NCBI RefSeq assembly: GCF_023053635.1
Contig: NC_086178.1
Span: 96,704,226 to 96,768,225 of the forward strand
Direction of reading: 5' to 3'
DNA length: 64,000 bases
Source: Elgaria multicarinata webbii
Lineage: Eukaryota; Chordata; Lepidosauria; Squamata; Anguidae
Both the position numbers and the translations under genes were made by a program. The notes beneath the pieces were generated by a model. The model worked only from the letters and a program-made list of their open reading frames with translations, searched no databases and was not told the origin of the DNA. Positions 10,199 through 21,617 of the stretch are shown piece by piece. Position 1 is the stretch's first letter; each line of letters starts with the position of its first letter.

Positions 10199-11312
10199 CT
10201 GAATATAATATCTTGGAATTTAGCTGGCTGGGGAAATAAATTGGTGGACAAAGAATTCGTTAGAATGCTCCAACAATATGACATAGTCTGCCTGCAAGAA
10301 ACTTGGTGCCGCGAACATAACCCCCCCCTTCTCCAGGGCTATATATCCTTTAACCAACCAGCCATAAAGACAAGCAAAAATGGCCGAGGGAGCGGGGGCT
10401 TAGTAACCTTTATTTCGACAGAATTGGCAGGAGAATCTCAGATGGTGGACTTTGGAGTACAAAATAATCATCTTTTACCCTTACAAATTAAAACCGAAGA
10501 TGGAAACATCCTCCTGTGTATAAATATTTACTTCCCCTCTACAAATTGCCTACTGGTGGTCGACAAAACATGGAAGGATTTAACATTCCTCCTGGAACAG
10601 ATATCCCAGAAGGTTCCAAGTGCACTTATCTTCATCTGTGGGGACTTTAATGCATGAATAGGAGCAGTCTCAGAGGGGCTCCTGCAACCACTCGGTATAG
10701 AGTTGGTAGGTATTTTTTTAACAGCTCACAGTTCCATCGATAGTAAATATAACAAGCAGGGAGTAAAGTTCCTAGAATTCCTATATCATCACAACTTATA
10801 TACTCTCCATGGGAGCCCCTTGGACAAATCAAGAGGCCACTTTACTTACCTGTGCAGAGGAGGAGGCAGTGCCATTGACCATGTAATGGTCTCTCCAGCA
10901 TTGTTCCCTTCAGTAAGCTCTTTTGAAGTGCTGGACCGTCCTGAAAGTGACCACCTCCCAATACTAGTATCATTATCCCCACTAATTGATCGAGCAGCAT
11001 TGACCGAAACCATAACTCTAACTGGAGAATTGCTGGGAGAGAGAAGACTAAAATGGTCCATAAAACTGAGTAGTGATATTACACAGTCAGAAAATGATAA
11101 ACCTATGCCAAGTATTCTGGGATAAATCTGCAAATCATTTAGATGCCTTCCAACAAATTACTACAGAACTGAGGGCTTTTCTGGTAGCACCGGCAAATAA
11201 AAGCCAACCGACAGCCTACACTGGCTGGTTTGACGCTCAATGTAAAGCGGCTAAGAAAAACCTGTCTAGGGAAATAAGGGAATTCCGCAACAAACCACCT
11301 GAAGAAGCCTTA
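10199..11312 (+). pseudogene. LINE ORF2, APE endonuclease region (first part)
   Basis: The frame starts NIISWNLAGWGNKL and shows the AP-endonuclease motifs in order: CLQETW (about 10289), ICGDFNA (about 10633), SAIDHVMVSP (about 10869) and SDHLPILVSL (about 10947). The conserved Trp codon after GDFNA reads tga at about 10655-10657, an in-frame stop, after which the same frame continues to 11125. A frameshift near 11070-11125 moves the continuation to another frame (FWDKSANHLDAFQQ). The region ends at the DNA-element insertion at 11313. Confidence 0.75.
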
Positions 11313-12912
11313 GGAAGTAGGGGTGTGATCCGCTCCGATTAGGAGCGTAGAAGCAGTAGCGGATTGGCCTGCTCCGCCTTACCCAGAGGCGGAGTAGGAG
11401 CGGACCGCGGACCCCCTAGAAGCAAGGCGAAGAGAAGCGCCCATTTTTTGGAGCTCCTAGTTCAGGCGGAGCGCTCCGGTCGCCATCTTGAAAACATTTC
11501 ACCATAGGATTGCATTGCGGCAAATAATCGCGCATAACTACGTTCTTTTTGAAGCTATCGTTCTAGAAATTCTTGTGCTCAGAGAGTCGTGGATGGGGGT
11601 CATTTTGAGACCACTCTCACCTCTCTGCGTTGTCTGGGTCGCGTGCTATATTTTTGTGAAAATCGGGTCAACCGCGCGGCTCAAACGGCGTTTTCGGCTT
11701 TTCGCCCATAGGATTGCATTGAGGGAAAGACTCGGGCATAACTGGGTTGGTTTTTAAGCTATCGTTCTGAAAATTCTTGTGCATAGAGAGTCGTGGATGC
11801 GGGTCATTTTGAGACTACTCTCAACTTTCTGCGTTGTCCGGGTCGCGCGCTAGAAGTTTTTTAAAAATCGGCGGGAAAAATACCTTTTTCAAAGGGCTGA
11901 GGGGCAGAGTCAGCTCCCGGTCATGATCACATGATCCCAAAGTTAGAGGAGGGGATAGGCAAAACGGGTAACTTGGGATTCTGGGAAACTTCTCTTTCTT
12001 CATCTGAACGGGCTTTTCCCAGTGTTTTTTAAAACAGTAGCCCCACCAAATGCACAAACACAACCTGAAATCATATACTAAGCCAAGAATAAGAGATAGA
12101 AACACAGCACTGCTCCCCACCCTAACCTTGGTGAACAACTGAATAGATGTGGTGCAAGGGGATGAGCTCCCCTAGGGCATCTCATCGTGGACGTGCCCCC
12201 ACTCTCTCCTGCACTGGAAGGCCATTAGAGCCTTCCAAAGAGAGTAAAACGGTGGAGCAATGCCTATTATGAGTTGAAGTGAGCGTTTTACTTCTTCTCA
12301 GAGCTGTCGGTGGCTGTCTTGAACTGGCAGCTACTTCCCCCTCCCCCGGGCACGTCCCCCTATTGCTGGTAAAAGACAGATATAGCCTTTTTTTAAAAAT
12401 TCTTCTTGCTGTTTATTGAGCAACACTGCTGCTTTTAATTCCACCCCTCCTTTGTTTATTGATTGATTTATTCCATTTTATATGCATTACTGGCTTATCC
12501 TTGGCTCACTTCCTTATGCCCCCAGAAATGCCAGCTGCATGCCTGCCTGCCTTCCCTCCCTCCTCCCCTGCCCACCTCGCAGGGATGTTGTGTGTGGGGT
12601 GCCCGATTTTCAAAAATTCGCCAAAAATCAGGGGATGATGGGATTGCTTTGAAACTTGGCGTGCGTGTGTATATCCCCATGAGGTGTCATGGTGCCAAAC
12701 ATGAGGTTTCTAACTTGAACAGAAAAAAAGTTGTATAATTTTTTAGCTTTCAATGCAAGCCTATGGGGGGGGGGGAAACGGAGCTCCGGATCCGGATCCG
12801 GAGCTCCGGGCGGAGCGGAGCGGAAGTGGGCGGAGCGGGAGCGGAGCGGCCCGATCCGGAAAATGGCGGATCTGCAAGTGAAGCGGAGCGGGGGGTCCGT
12901 GCACACCCCTAT
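11313..12912. mobile_element. Non-autonomous DNA element inserted in the LINE (hAT-like, tentative)
   Basis: The LINE ORF2 is broken by about 1.6 kb flanked by a 9-bp direct repeat gaagcctta (11304-11312 and 12913-12921). Both ends carry taggggtgtg in inverted orientation (11318-11327, and its complement ending at 12911). GC-rich subterminal blocks full of ggagcgg / ccgctcc motifs lie just inside each end (about 11330-11480 and 12775-12895). No transposase frame was found. The TIR style suggests hAT, although the repeat is 9 rather than the usual 8 bp and the left end has five extra bases before the TIR. Confidence 0.7.
11503..11880 (+). repeat. Tandem duplication, period about 204 bp
   Basis: Copy 1 starts at 11503 and copy 2 at 11707, both with cataggattgcatt. 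Matching landmarks follow at the same spacing: aagctatcgttct, attcttgtgc, agagagtcgtggatg, gtcattttgagac, ctgcgttgtc and gggtcgcg. Copies are diverged, so the duplication is old and probably belongs to the element's consensus. Confidence 0.8.
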
Positions 12913-12921
12913 GAAGCCTTA

Positions 12922-14395
12922 TTAAATGTAGGTCGGATTACAAAAAACTGCTTAAAAACAAGAAAGAAAAATACACTAAAACTCAATGGCAGAAACTAGA
13001 ACAGGCAATTTCAGAGCGGAATGAAGGCAAATTTTGGGATCTAGTTTCTTGGGGTTCAAATGAGATAAGATCAACACTGGACGTATCTATCTCCGCACCA
13101 ACTTGGGTCAAGTATTTTTCTAATATATTTGATGCCCAACCCTGGCAACTGGGTGAGCCAGGGGCACATCAAGAACTGTCTAATCCACCTGAATGGCAAC
13201 CGGTCACTAGCAGGGAGATAAAGACTCTTGTCTCACGTTTGCAACTTAAAAAGGCTCCTGAGGAAGATCTTTCACCTCTGGAGCTTTATAAAGAACACTC
13301 AGAATGGTGGATACCAATCCTTGCTGCTCTGTTTACCAGGATTAATAACACCGGACAAATGCCCTCTGGATGGAAAGTGAGTATCATCTCCCCAATTTAT
13401 AAGAAAGGAGACAGGAATGATCCCAAAAACTACCGGCCGATCAGTTTGCTGGACGTCTCCTCAAAGTTATATGCAAGACACTTACTTCAAAAATTACTTG
13501 ATTGGCTAGAAACGAACCAATTTATACATGAAGAACAAGCTGGTTTCAGAAGCAGATATAGCACCATCCAATGTTTTACTCTGAATTACATCATCAGGAA
13601 ATATACCAAGAATATCAAGAGTCATCTATATGTAGCCTTTATTGATCTTTCAGCTGCCTTTGATTCAATAAACAGAAATAGATTATGGGAAAAACTACAA
13701 AACACCAATATTGACCGTAGACTATTGATGCTGATAAAAGAGCTATATAGTAACACTGAAATGAGGGTTAGAGTTGGCCTAAATGGCTTTCTAACAGAAC
13801 CCTTTAAAACAACCTGGGGAGTTAAACAAGGATGTCTTCTGGCCCCTTCCCTCTTTAACATCTCTATGTTAATGACCTAGTGTCACAGTTAGCCCAAGTA
13901 AACTCCCCTTCCCCAGTAATCATGAACAGAAAGATCTTTACTCTAATGTACGCTGATGACATAGCACTAATCTCTCTCGCGCGTTTGGGCCTGAAAAAGC
14001 TTTTAGGTACTCTCAGCTCTTATTGCAAATCTGAAAACCTGGCAATAAACTACACTAAGACAAAGATAATGGTCTTCGGCAGCCGCAGACCTACACTCAA
14101 ATGGACTTTGGACCAACAGGTCATTGACCAGGTTCGCTCATTTAGATATCTGGGCATTCTCTTTAGTGAGTCCCTCTCGTGGAAAGGGCATAGGGAGGCA
14201 GCGAAATTGAAAGCACAAAAAACTATAGGGGCTCTAATGAAGTTTTATTATAATAAAGGGGGACAGTTGATCGAACCTGCCCTAAAAATCTTTAACACCA
14301 AAGTAATAACACAGCTGCTTTATGGGTCTGAAATTTGGGGGTCTGACAACACCATGACCGAAGCCTTGGAGATTGTGCAGAACAACTTCCTTTGA
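12922..14395 (+). pseudogene. LINE ORF2, reverse transcriptase region
   Basis: After the inserted element the frame resumes with SDYKKLLKNKK and reaches the RT fingers and palm: PKNYRPISLLD (about 13423), EEQAGFRSRYST (about 13530), motif A FIDLSAAFDS (about 13638), GVKQGCLLAPSLFN (about 13818) and the catalytic YADD box (about 13950). An extra tc near 13863 shifts the frame between GVKQG and YADD. The thumb side follows with FRYLGILFSESLSWKGH. A stop at 14393-14395 ends this stretch, after which the same frame continues. Confidence 0.8.
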
Positions 14396-15151
14396 AAACT
14401 TTTCTCTCTTCCATCTGGTACCCCTGCAGCTTTTTTGTGCACAGAAGCTGGTAGTCCTTCAGTTAGGGCAAGAATTGAGAGTGCGCAGCTAAAATATTTT
14501 AAACGAATCGCCATCTTGCAAAATGAGCGTCTTCCTACTAAGTGTTTTCTAGAAATGGATAACAATTGTCATTAGACGGCAATATCCCAAAAGCTCCTGT
14601 ATAGTTATCATCTCCCTGAATTGAAGTTTGCTCTAAGCAAGGATAAGAAGCAACTAAGGGATTGGTGTTTTTGGGTAGATTCCAGGAGGGACCTACAACT
14701 TATTAAAAATTCTAAATTCTCTCGGTGGTTCCCTCTTCTAAAAACAGAACACTATAGAGCATGTTATCTGTCCAAATTGAGGCCACTGCCCCTGAGAAAT
14801 GCTTTCATTGAATTGAGGTTTCAAGTGATGCCAACTGCAGTGTTGGATGGACGCTACCACAAGGTACCATTTGCATCGAGATTATGTATCTGTGGTCAAC
14901 AACAAGTGGAAGACATAGCACACTATATGTTAACTTGCCCTCTGTATAGGGACCCAAGAGAGAGACTCCTGAAACCGCTGCTGACATATGGAGGCATGAA
15001 TGCCCAAGCAGAAACAGTTCTCTTCCTCCTTAGCGATACCAACAGTTATGTCACTCATAAAGTGGCCCTGTTTGCACTGGCAGCGAAAAAGATTAGGAAG
15101 AGAGAACTTGATAAAATTGCTATAAACTGCCACGGAGACTCAAAGTGCTGA
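14396..15151 (+). pseudogene. LINE ORF2, C-terminal region
   Basis: This continues the RT frame to a stop at 15149-15151. It ends in a Cys/His cluster, LCICGQQQVEDIAHYMLTCP, of the C-C-H-C sort found at the C-terminus of I- and Jockey-group LINEs. One further stop lies near 14572. No RNase H domain is visible. Confidence 0.65.
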
Positions 15152-15394
15152 GCGAAATGAGAGCTTTAGTCATAGTAAATTTAAGCTTGTCTGTATGGCT
15201 CTCTTGGTTATTTTAAACTGTTGTGTACTTTTATAGTTGTATGCTTTTCTATGGATGTATTTGTCATGGCCTTCAGCTAGCACAATAAACTGATGATTGA
15301 TTGATTGACTGGGTTTGCAGGATCACCACAGCCTACCATGGCTTAAGTAAAATGGAGCAGCATATGCTTAATTGCAATTAATTAGAAGCCAGAG

Positions 15395-16625
15395 AAAGCC
15401 TCCCAAACTGTATGGGCGAGGATTTTCCAGGGCATGGGGCACCACTGAAAAGGCCCGCCTTCAAGATATTATGTGGAGACATTCTATTGGTCACAGAATG
15501 ACCAGCAAGGCATCCTCTGAAAATCTTAAAAGTCAGCTGTATATAGGGTATATAGGGGAAAGCAGTCTGCTAAATATTCTGGTCCCAAGTTGTTTAGGGC
15601 TTTATATGTCAACTTCATAAGCATGAACATACCTCGGTCACTAACAGGCAACCAATTCAATTCTTTTAACATGGGTGTTATGTGAGCATAACTGGGTGTT
15701 CCAGTGAGCACCCTCGCTGCTTCATTCTGCACTAGCTGTAACTTCTGAACCAGGCATAAGGGCAGTCCCACATAGAGTGCATCACAGTAGTCTAATCATG
15801 AGGTTACCAGTGCATAGATCATTGTGGATAGGATGTCCCTACCCAGAAATGGGCATAGTTGGTGTCCCAACTGATGTTGGAAATGAGTGCTCCAGGCCAC
15901 CGAGGTTACCTGGGCCCCCAGTAGTAGTAGTAGGATCCAGTAGCACCCCAAACTATGTACCTGCTCCTTCAGAGAGAGTGCAACCCCATCCAGATCAAGC
16001 AAATGGCCCAATTCCTCTCCCATAATGTCTCTATCTTAATAGCCCTCATCCAAACTCCAACTGCATCCAGGCAGTTCATAAGGCACAGAGAAATAGAGCT
16101 GGGTGACATCAACACACTTGTGACACCTTGCCCCAAATCTCCTAATGACCACTCCCAACATCTTCATATAGATATTAAGTGACATTGGGGACAAGATAGT
16201 GCCCTATGGCCACCCCACAGTTCACCTACCAGGGAGCCAAAGTGGAGTCAACCAGTATTATTCTCTGGAAGTGACCTCACAAGTGTAGGTCAAACCAATG
16301 TAAAACAATGCCCCCAATTCCCAGCTTACAGAGGCCACTGAGTGATCAGGAAGAAGTAACAGTGTCACACTGCCCAGGTCCCTCTCCCAAAGAAGCTCAT
16401 CCATTAGGGCAACCAAGGCCAACCCCATCCCAAAACTGGGCCTGAACCTAGACTGGAATGGATCCAGATAATCAATTTCATTCAAGAGTGCTTTCAGCTG
16501 AGACTCCATCACTCTCTTGAGCACCTTACCTAGGAAGGGGGGATATTTGTGACCAGAATTACTACAGCACTGTGCTGTAGTAACTTCCCTGCCTTTTCCT
16601 TCTGTTGTTCCTTCCACTGGATCAA
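15395..16625 (-). mobile_element. L2-clade LINE fragment, minus strand
   Basis: Read on the minus strand from about 16625 downward, the sequence gives RT segments FLGKVLKRVMESQLKALLNE and DYLDPFQSRFRPSFGMGLAL. It later gives the RT C-terminal block LQLVQNEAARVLTGTPSYAH, ITPMLKELNWLPV and LTYKALNNLGPEYLADCF (near 15526-15771). These are L2-type blocks. The middle has lost its frame and the copy is old and broken. Confidence 0.75.
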
Positions 16626-16919
16626 GAATCTAGTTCAGCACCTTCTCCGCACATTCCCCCCTCTCATGCGAAGCCAGAATGGATCGATCTACCCATTTGT
16701 GACTGTCGTGGTTGTTAAAACTGAGCTCTATTGTGAATACTTCCATCTGGTGTTACAGGCAAACAGTCTCCTCCTCAGTATATATCGGCTGGTGAAACAC
16801 AGTGGGAGTACGACTGTTCTTGCTGTGTTTTCGAAGAAAGGAACAGCTTGTTCCAATTCTATTCCAAATATATAATGAGATAGAAGGAAAAGTGACTACT
16901 GAGGGGGAAGAAATCAAAG

Positions 16920-16921
<2 letters not shown>

Positions 16922-16970
<49 letters not shown>
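16922..16970. repeat. (ATC)n microsatellite
   Basis: About 16 uninterrupted units of atc/cat. No other feature is attached to it. Confidence 0.95.
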
Positions 16971-16973
<3 letters not shown>

Positions 16974-17516
16974 CCACCAAGGTGGGAATAGGTTGAAGTC
17001 AGCTATAAGGTAATCAGTGCAGTGTTCTTAGATGCAAAGAAAGAATCTACAAATTTGGGGAAATGCCCTAAGGATCTGTCATGCTTTGCTGCCAAGCATC
17101 AGTTGTAGGAAGGCTGTATGGATGTCTTCATGTTCAGTTCAAACAGTATTTGGACTGCTCTGCTCTCATACACAACAGACTGTTTTATTATGCGGTCTGT
17201 TCAGGTCTCGTGTTGGGAAAGAATGCACACATTCGTGGACGGAGGACTTGTGCCATTAGTTGTGAATTGGTGAGTCAGGCCCCAGAAGTGGGTTATGCCA
17301 TGGGAAAAACCAACTTTTTAAAAAATAATAAATAAATAAATAAATAGGGAGGCGCAGGGGATTTGGTGGTCATGAAGGGAGGTGTTCGTGAACACACTGG
17401 TGCCCACAGACACCACCAGTCTTAGTGGGGGGGGGGGTGTTTCGCACCTGATTGTTTGTATTTCGGCCAACCTTGGGCTCTCGGAGCTTGCTGATACCTC
17501 CCTCTGATGCATAGGT

Positions 17517-18009
17517 GGCCATTTCTACACCTGCCTTTTTCCCTGGGATCGTCCCGGGATCATCCCTGTGCATCCAAGGACTCATCTACACCAAGCAGGA
17601 TTTCCACTATGAGACCGGTATGAAAGCGGTATATAAAAGGCAGGAGCCACACTACTGCTTTATAGCAGCATTGACGTGCACTGCAGGATCTACGCTACTG
17701 CTTTATAGAGGTACTGAAGTGCACTGACAACTGTTGGGGCCCAGGACACATCTACACCAAGCAGAATATAACACTATGGAAGCAGTATGAAAGTGGTATA
17801 TGCTATGTGTCAATGGGCTCCCAAAGTTGTCAGTGCACTTCAATACCGCTATAAAGCAGTAGTGTGGCTCCTGCCTTTTATATACTGCTTTCATAGTGGA
17901 ATATCCTGCTTGGTGTAGATGAGCCCCAAATGACACACAGAGGATCCCGGGAGCAGGCAGGGACGATCCCTCCATTTTCCTGGGATAATCCTTAGGTGTA
18001 GAAAGGGCC
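17517..18009. mobile_element. MITE family B, split by a nested MITE family A
   Basis: The outer element starts ggccatttctacacctg and ends ggtgtagaaagggcc. Its left part is 17517-17577 and its right part starts at about 17927. The join reads gcatcc-aaatgacac, matching the uninterrupted relative at 4160-4289. The nested element is listed separately. Confidence 0.75.
17578..17926. mobile_element. Fold-back MITE family A (PIF/Harbinger-like), nested
   Basis: The terminal inverted repeat is ggactcatctacaccaagc at the left and its near-complement at the right. The flanking 3-bp duplication is caa (17575-17577 and 17927-17929). The interior is a series of inverted blocks (gcggtatataaaaggcagga, gacaactgttggggccc). 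A 3-bp duplication is typical of PIF/Harbinger elements, so the class call is an inference from that. Confidence 0.7.
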
Positions 18010-18029
18010 GGTGATACATACGTGTTTTG

Positions 18030-18300
18030 ACGACTACTACTACTAGTACTACTACTACTACTATATTTATTTCTCACCTGCCTCTCCCTTTGGATCGAGG
18101 TGGGGAACAACACTAGTACAACAATACAGTATAAATCAGAAACATAAACTTAATTAAAAGAGCATATAAAACCATTACAACATAAAAATAACAATCAACA
18201 CATCTTAAAAAATCTTGGTTTAACATTCATCTGGGTAGGCCTGCCAGAAGAGATTAGTCTTTATGGCTGTCTTAAACTTGAAGAGAGTGTTGAGTGCATT
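18030..18300 (-). mobile_element. (TAC)n tract and LINE 3'-end fragment, minus strand
   Basis: A short (tac)n run at about 18033-18062 joins tatttatttctcacctgcc and a run of A-rich sequence, then ggcctgccagaagagat. Read on the minus strand this is the 3' untranslated end of an L2/CR1-type LINE, ending in a short A/T-rich tail. No coding part remains. Confidence 0.45.
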
Positions 18301-19720
18301 GGCATTCATGCTCAAACATTAGAAATAGAGGGAATGTTCTGGAAAAAAATCCATCTATTCTCTCATAAATGTCCTTACATTTTGCCTGCAAAACTTCTTT
18401 ATGCCCGTCAGTTTTATTCCTGTGAAATGAAGGGGGGATACAACATTTTCTCAGGAGCAAAATTCACAAAGTGTTTGCCTTCATAACCAAACAGGATTTA
18501 TACAGGAGCACAGTAATTTCAACCAACATGTGGTTTGCACAGGGGATTTCCCCAGTAGATTCTCCTACTTTTCAATGTATTACAGCAATTAGTGGCTTGC
18601 CAAAGGTTTACCCAAAATATTTATAATCCTTATCTGAGAGAAAAGTAAAATTGCCAGGATGCCAACATTACTGTCATTTGCCTCAAATGTCAAGGAATTG
18701 GGTCTAATGCTTGTTAGTGTGGTAAACTTGTGCCTGGGATATACCAATTGAGACTGTTTGTGAGGGCTTTTTTCATGAAATATTCCTCTGTACTAAAATA
18801 GTTTAAATCCCCTAGTCATAGAAAACTAGCATGTCAAGGAGCAGGCTAAGCTAGTTTTCTATGTGCAGGAATAAGGAAGTTATATGCAGGAGTGCTCATA
18901 TAAGTTTCCTCTTGCAGTCTGAAGTGATACAGCCCAGACACAGGCATGCCACCTCAGTGAAAACTAGGCCTGAGTTGTGAGACTGGGCATTTTAATGATC
19001 TTCTTTCCTTCATTCTAACAAAAGCTTTTCCTCATTGTGCCTATTTGTATTTTGCAATCAAAATTTAAGCCAACAACTTTTTTTTTACCTTGATTACACA
19101 AGAGATTCCTTAATTTCTATAGTCCGAATTATTATTTTTATTATTATTATTATTATTAATTAATTAATTAACATTTAAATAACTTGACAGAGTTCAACTA
19201 AGATGTTCCTGAAGCAAACTATTTCAATAAAAGCATTCATTTGTTTCCATTTTAAAGACATTCATGCTGGAACAACATGCAGCCAAAACTGGCAGCAATC
19301 AAAACTTGCCATTAAAGAAACAAGTTACAATGTCTTCTCTGTATTAGTTGCGGCTTCTCTTCTCATTCTTATGTATAAATATTTGAGTTATTTAGAGCTC
19401 TGAAGAAGGGTAATAATGCAGTTGTTTAAACAATTGTCTTGTTTATGCCCATCAATTTTACCTCCACTTTTCCCCTTCCCCATGCAGCGCATAGCAACAT
19501 TATTTTTGTACAAAGTGTGAGAACATTTATAAGGAAATAACAGATTTCCTCAGCTGGGTTTGTCATTGCTTTAAAAACACCACCATCAAGAAACAAGCCT
19601 CGCTGGAAAAATGAAACACAGAATGTAGGTTTGTATTTGTTGTGTGATGTTCGGAACATGCCACATGGAGGCAGTATGACAAAAAAACCTTTTATTACTT
19701 GAAGATTGTACGTGTCACCA
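18300..19720. other. Unassigned interval with a (TTA)n / (TTAA)n tract
   Basis: No gene or assignable repeat. A (tta)n/(ttaa)n tract lies near 19127-19165. Confidence 0.35.
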
Positions 19721-20517
19721 CATCAGGGGCTTGTCTATACAGCTTGTTTACCACTAACTAAATGCACATATTCGCGTTTTAGGTTACATGACGCGGCTGT
19801 CCATTCACCGCAGCGCCGGGTTTTAACCACGATAATGTGCATCTTCGCATTCGCGATTTACTGTGACTTTTAGATCATGTCTGAGTTTGCACTGCGTTAT
19901 GGCTATGTGTCTTGGGGGGAGTTAAATCAGATTTTGACATGAGGGTGGAACTTCGAGGGTAGGGCAATGTGATTGGCCGATTTCCCGATTTCGCACCAAC
20001 ATCAGAAAGGTGGTTGTGAGAAATGGGTCTGTTGAAAAGCAGAGAATTTACTCCAGAGGCCTAAAAATACACCTACTGGCTTATTCCATGAGCCCATTCG
20101 CTTGCTCTAAAATCTGCCATGGGGAAGAGGTCCCACAGAGGAATTAATGCATGAGCTGGAGCAACCATGTTGACACTCCCTAGTCACAATACCAGTGAGC
20201 AGGGCACATTGTTTGGGCTCGTGTGACTCGCCTACACGAAGTGACACCTGTCAAAGCCATTGCACTGGCTCATATAATTTCTTCGGGTGGGGGGCTGTCT
20301 TCACTGGGCTTTTCCTGCAACTTGGGTGCATCATGAGGCTGTTTGCGGCATATGACGTCGTGGTCAGCGCACTCCCAACCAGCTGATTCCGCCTAGAAAA
20401 GCCGCAGTATCGGAGAGTCCTTTTACTCCATTCTTTTTACTTAAAGTGCCTCCCAAGCGCCTCTTCTGTAATATGTCCCATTGCCTCTGCATTAAATCCT
20501 GGGCATGCCTGTGACCT

Positions 20518-20948
20518 GGGGTATGTCTAGACGATGCCTTATCCCAGGGATTGCCCTGGGATCATCCCTGTGTGTCCATTTCCCTGGGATTACCAGGACG
20601 GCTTTTAGCCCGATTTTTCCTGCGGTCTTGGGATCGTCCCGAGACCACGGGAGGTGTGGCAGCGTAAACACAAGGAGCTGGGAACTGGGCACAGAGTTCT
20701 TCAGGTGCTCTGTGCCCATCAGGGGTGGGGAGGGAGCGGGATTGGGTTGTTCTTGTTTTTTTACCTTGTTATTTTTGCTAGAGCGCTCGTGCGCTCCAGC
20801 TCTTCCTGTTTGTTTGTTTTAAAAATGGCTGCCGTGATGGGCGCGATGCCCGGGATGTTGCGTGGTCCATGTGAAATGAGGGGGAGGATCTCGCGATTAC
20901 CATATCGCAAAATCCTACCCCTCCCCTCCTTTGGTGTAGACATGCCCC
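20518..20948. mobile_element. Nested MITE with ggggyatgtctaSAC ends
   Basis: The left end ggggtatgtctagac and the right end gtagacatgcccc are inverted relatives. The interior shares ccctgggatcatccctgtg with family B, so it belongs to the same broad superfamily. It is GC-rich toward its right half, including a short atctcgcgattaccatatcg hairpin. Confidence 0.6.
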
Positions 20949-21026
20949 TGAGCTGCCCCTTCCTTCCTTCACTCTTTTTCCTAGTGTTCCCACTGAGAGG
21001 CATCTATGTGCTTCCTTATTGCTGTA

Positions 21027-21190
21027 TTAATTCGCTTTTCTGATGTAGTGTTAGCTCTGGAGCTGCACAGCTCCAGAGTCGCAAACAGGGAGTTGTATTA
21101 ATTCATTTCTCTGATGTAGTGTTAGCTTCGAAGCTACGCAGCTCCAGAGTTGGCAGCTGTGCAAATTCGCTTCTCTGGTGTAGTGTCAGG
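21027..21190 (+). repeat. Tandem repeat, units of about 65-71 bp
   Basis: Three units start at 21027, 21098 and 21163 with (t)taattcgcttytctg, followed by atgtagtgttagc. The first two also share gcagctccagagt. The third is truncated. Confidence 0.7.
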
Positions 21191-21454
21191 GCTGGTGCGA
21201 TATGTTTTGGAGCGGGGGCTTATTTGTGCGGGTGGGGTGCTCATGGAGAGCCAATATTGTGGGTTAGTTACTCCCCGTTCCCATTCATAAAGCTGTAGTG
21301 ACGGGGGAGCCTGGAGAGAGGGGGGCAACATTGTCATTGATGACATTGGTTCTACTCCCACCCCCAACCCTCAAAGTATGATTTTTCCATACTTTGAAAA
21401 GCATCCATGAGGCCCCAGCCTGTGGAAGATTTTAGAGCAAGTGAATTAGCCCTC

Positions 21455-21584
21455 AGGGACTATGTGTTGTTTCCAGGCGGCTTCTTCCTTTCTTCTTCTT
21501 CTTCTTCTTCCCCAGGCATTGTCAGCTCCAGTTGACAGGCCATAGAAGGTTCTGTGTAACAATTGTGCATTTATTGTATGTGTA

Positions 21585-21617
<33 letters not shown>

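Larger units (their letters stand above)
8905..15307 (+). mobile_element. Non-LTR LINE of the I/Vingi type, near full length, decayed and split
   Basis: A two-ORF LINE. ORF1 is at 8952-10007. ORF2 begins near 10199 with an APE-type endonuclease, continues with a reverse transcriptase (13239-14395) and ends with a Cys-rich C-terminus (14621-15151). The 3' end has caataaactg and a short (tgat)n-type tail near 15288-15307. There is no RNase H domain that I can see, which with the RT motifs suggests Vingi/I-superfamily; other APE-bearing clades are possible. It is interrupted by the DNA element at 11313-12912. ORF2 carries at least two frameshifts and two stops, so the copy is dead. The 5' boundary is approximate. 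Confidence 0.75.
20089..21454. mobile_element. Composite DNA transposon with about 30-bp terminal inverted repeats
   Basis: The left end 20089-20119 and the right end 21424-21454 share cttgctctaaaatct in inverted orientation, with flanking similarity extending to about 30 bp. The interior holds the MITE at 20518-20948 and the tandem repeat at 21027-21190. No transposase or target duplication was found, so the class is open. Confidence 0.5.

Noticed and set aside
12731-12999. Gly/Arg-rich overlapping frames near 12.8 kb
   Set aside because: They are translations of the subterminal ggagcgg array of the inserted DNA element.
16922-16970. Poly-Met and poly-Ile frames over the ATC repeat
   Set aside because: These are translations of a microsatellite.
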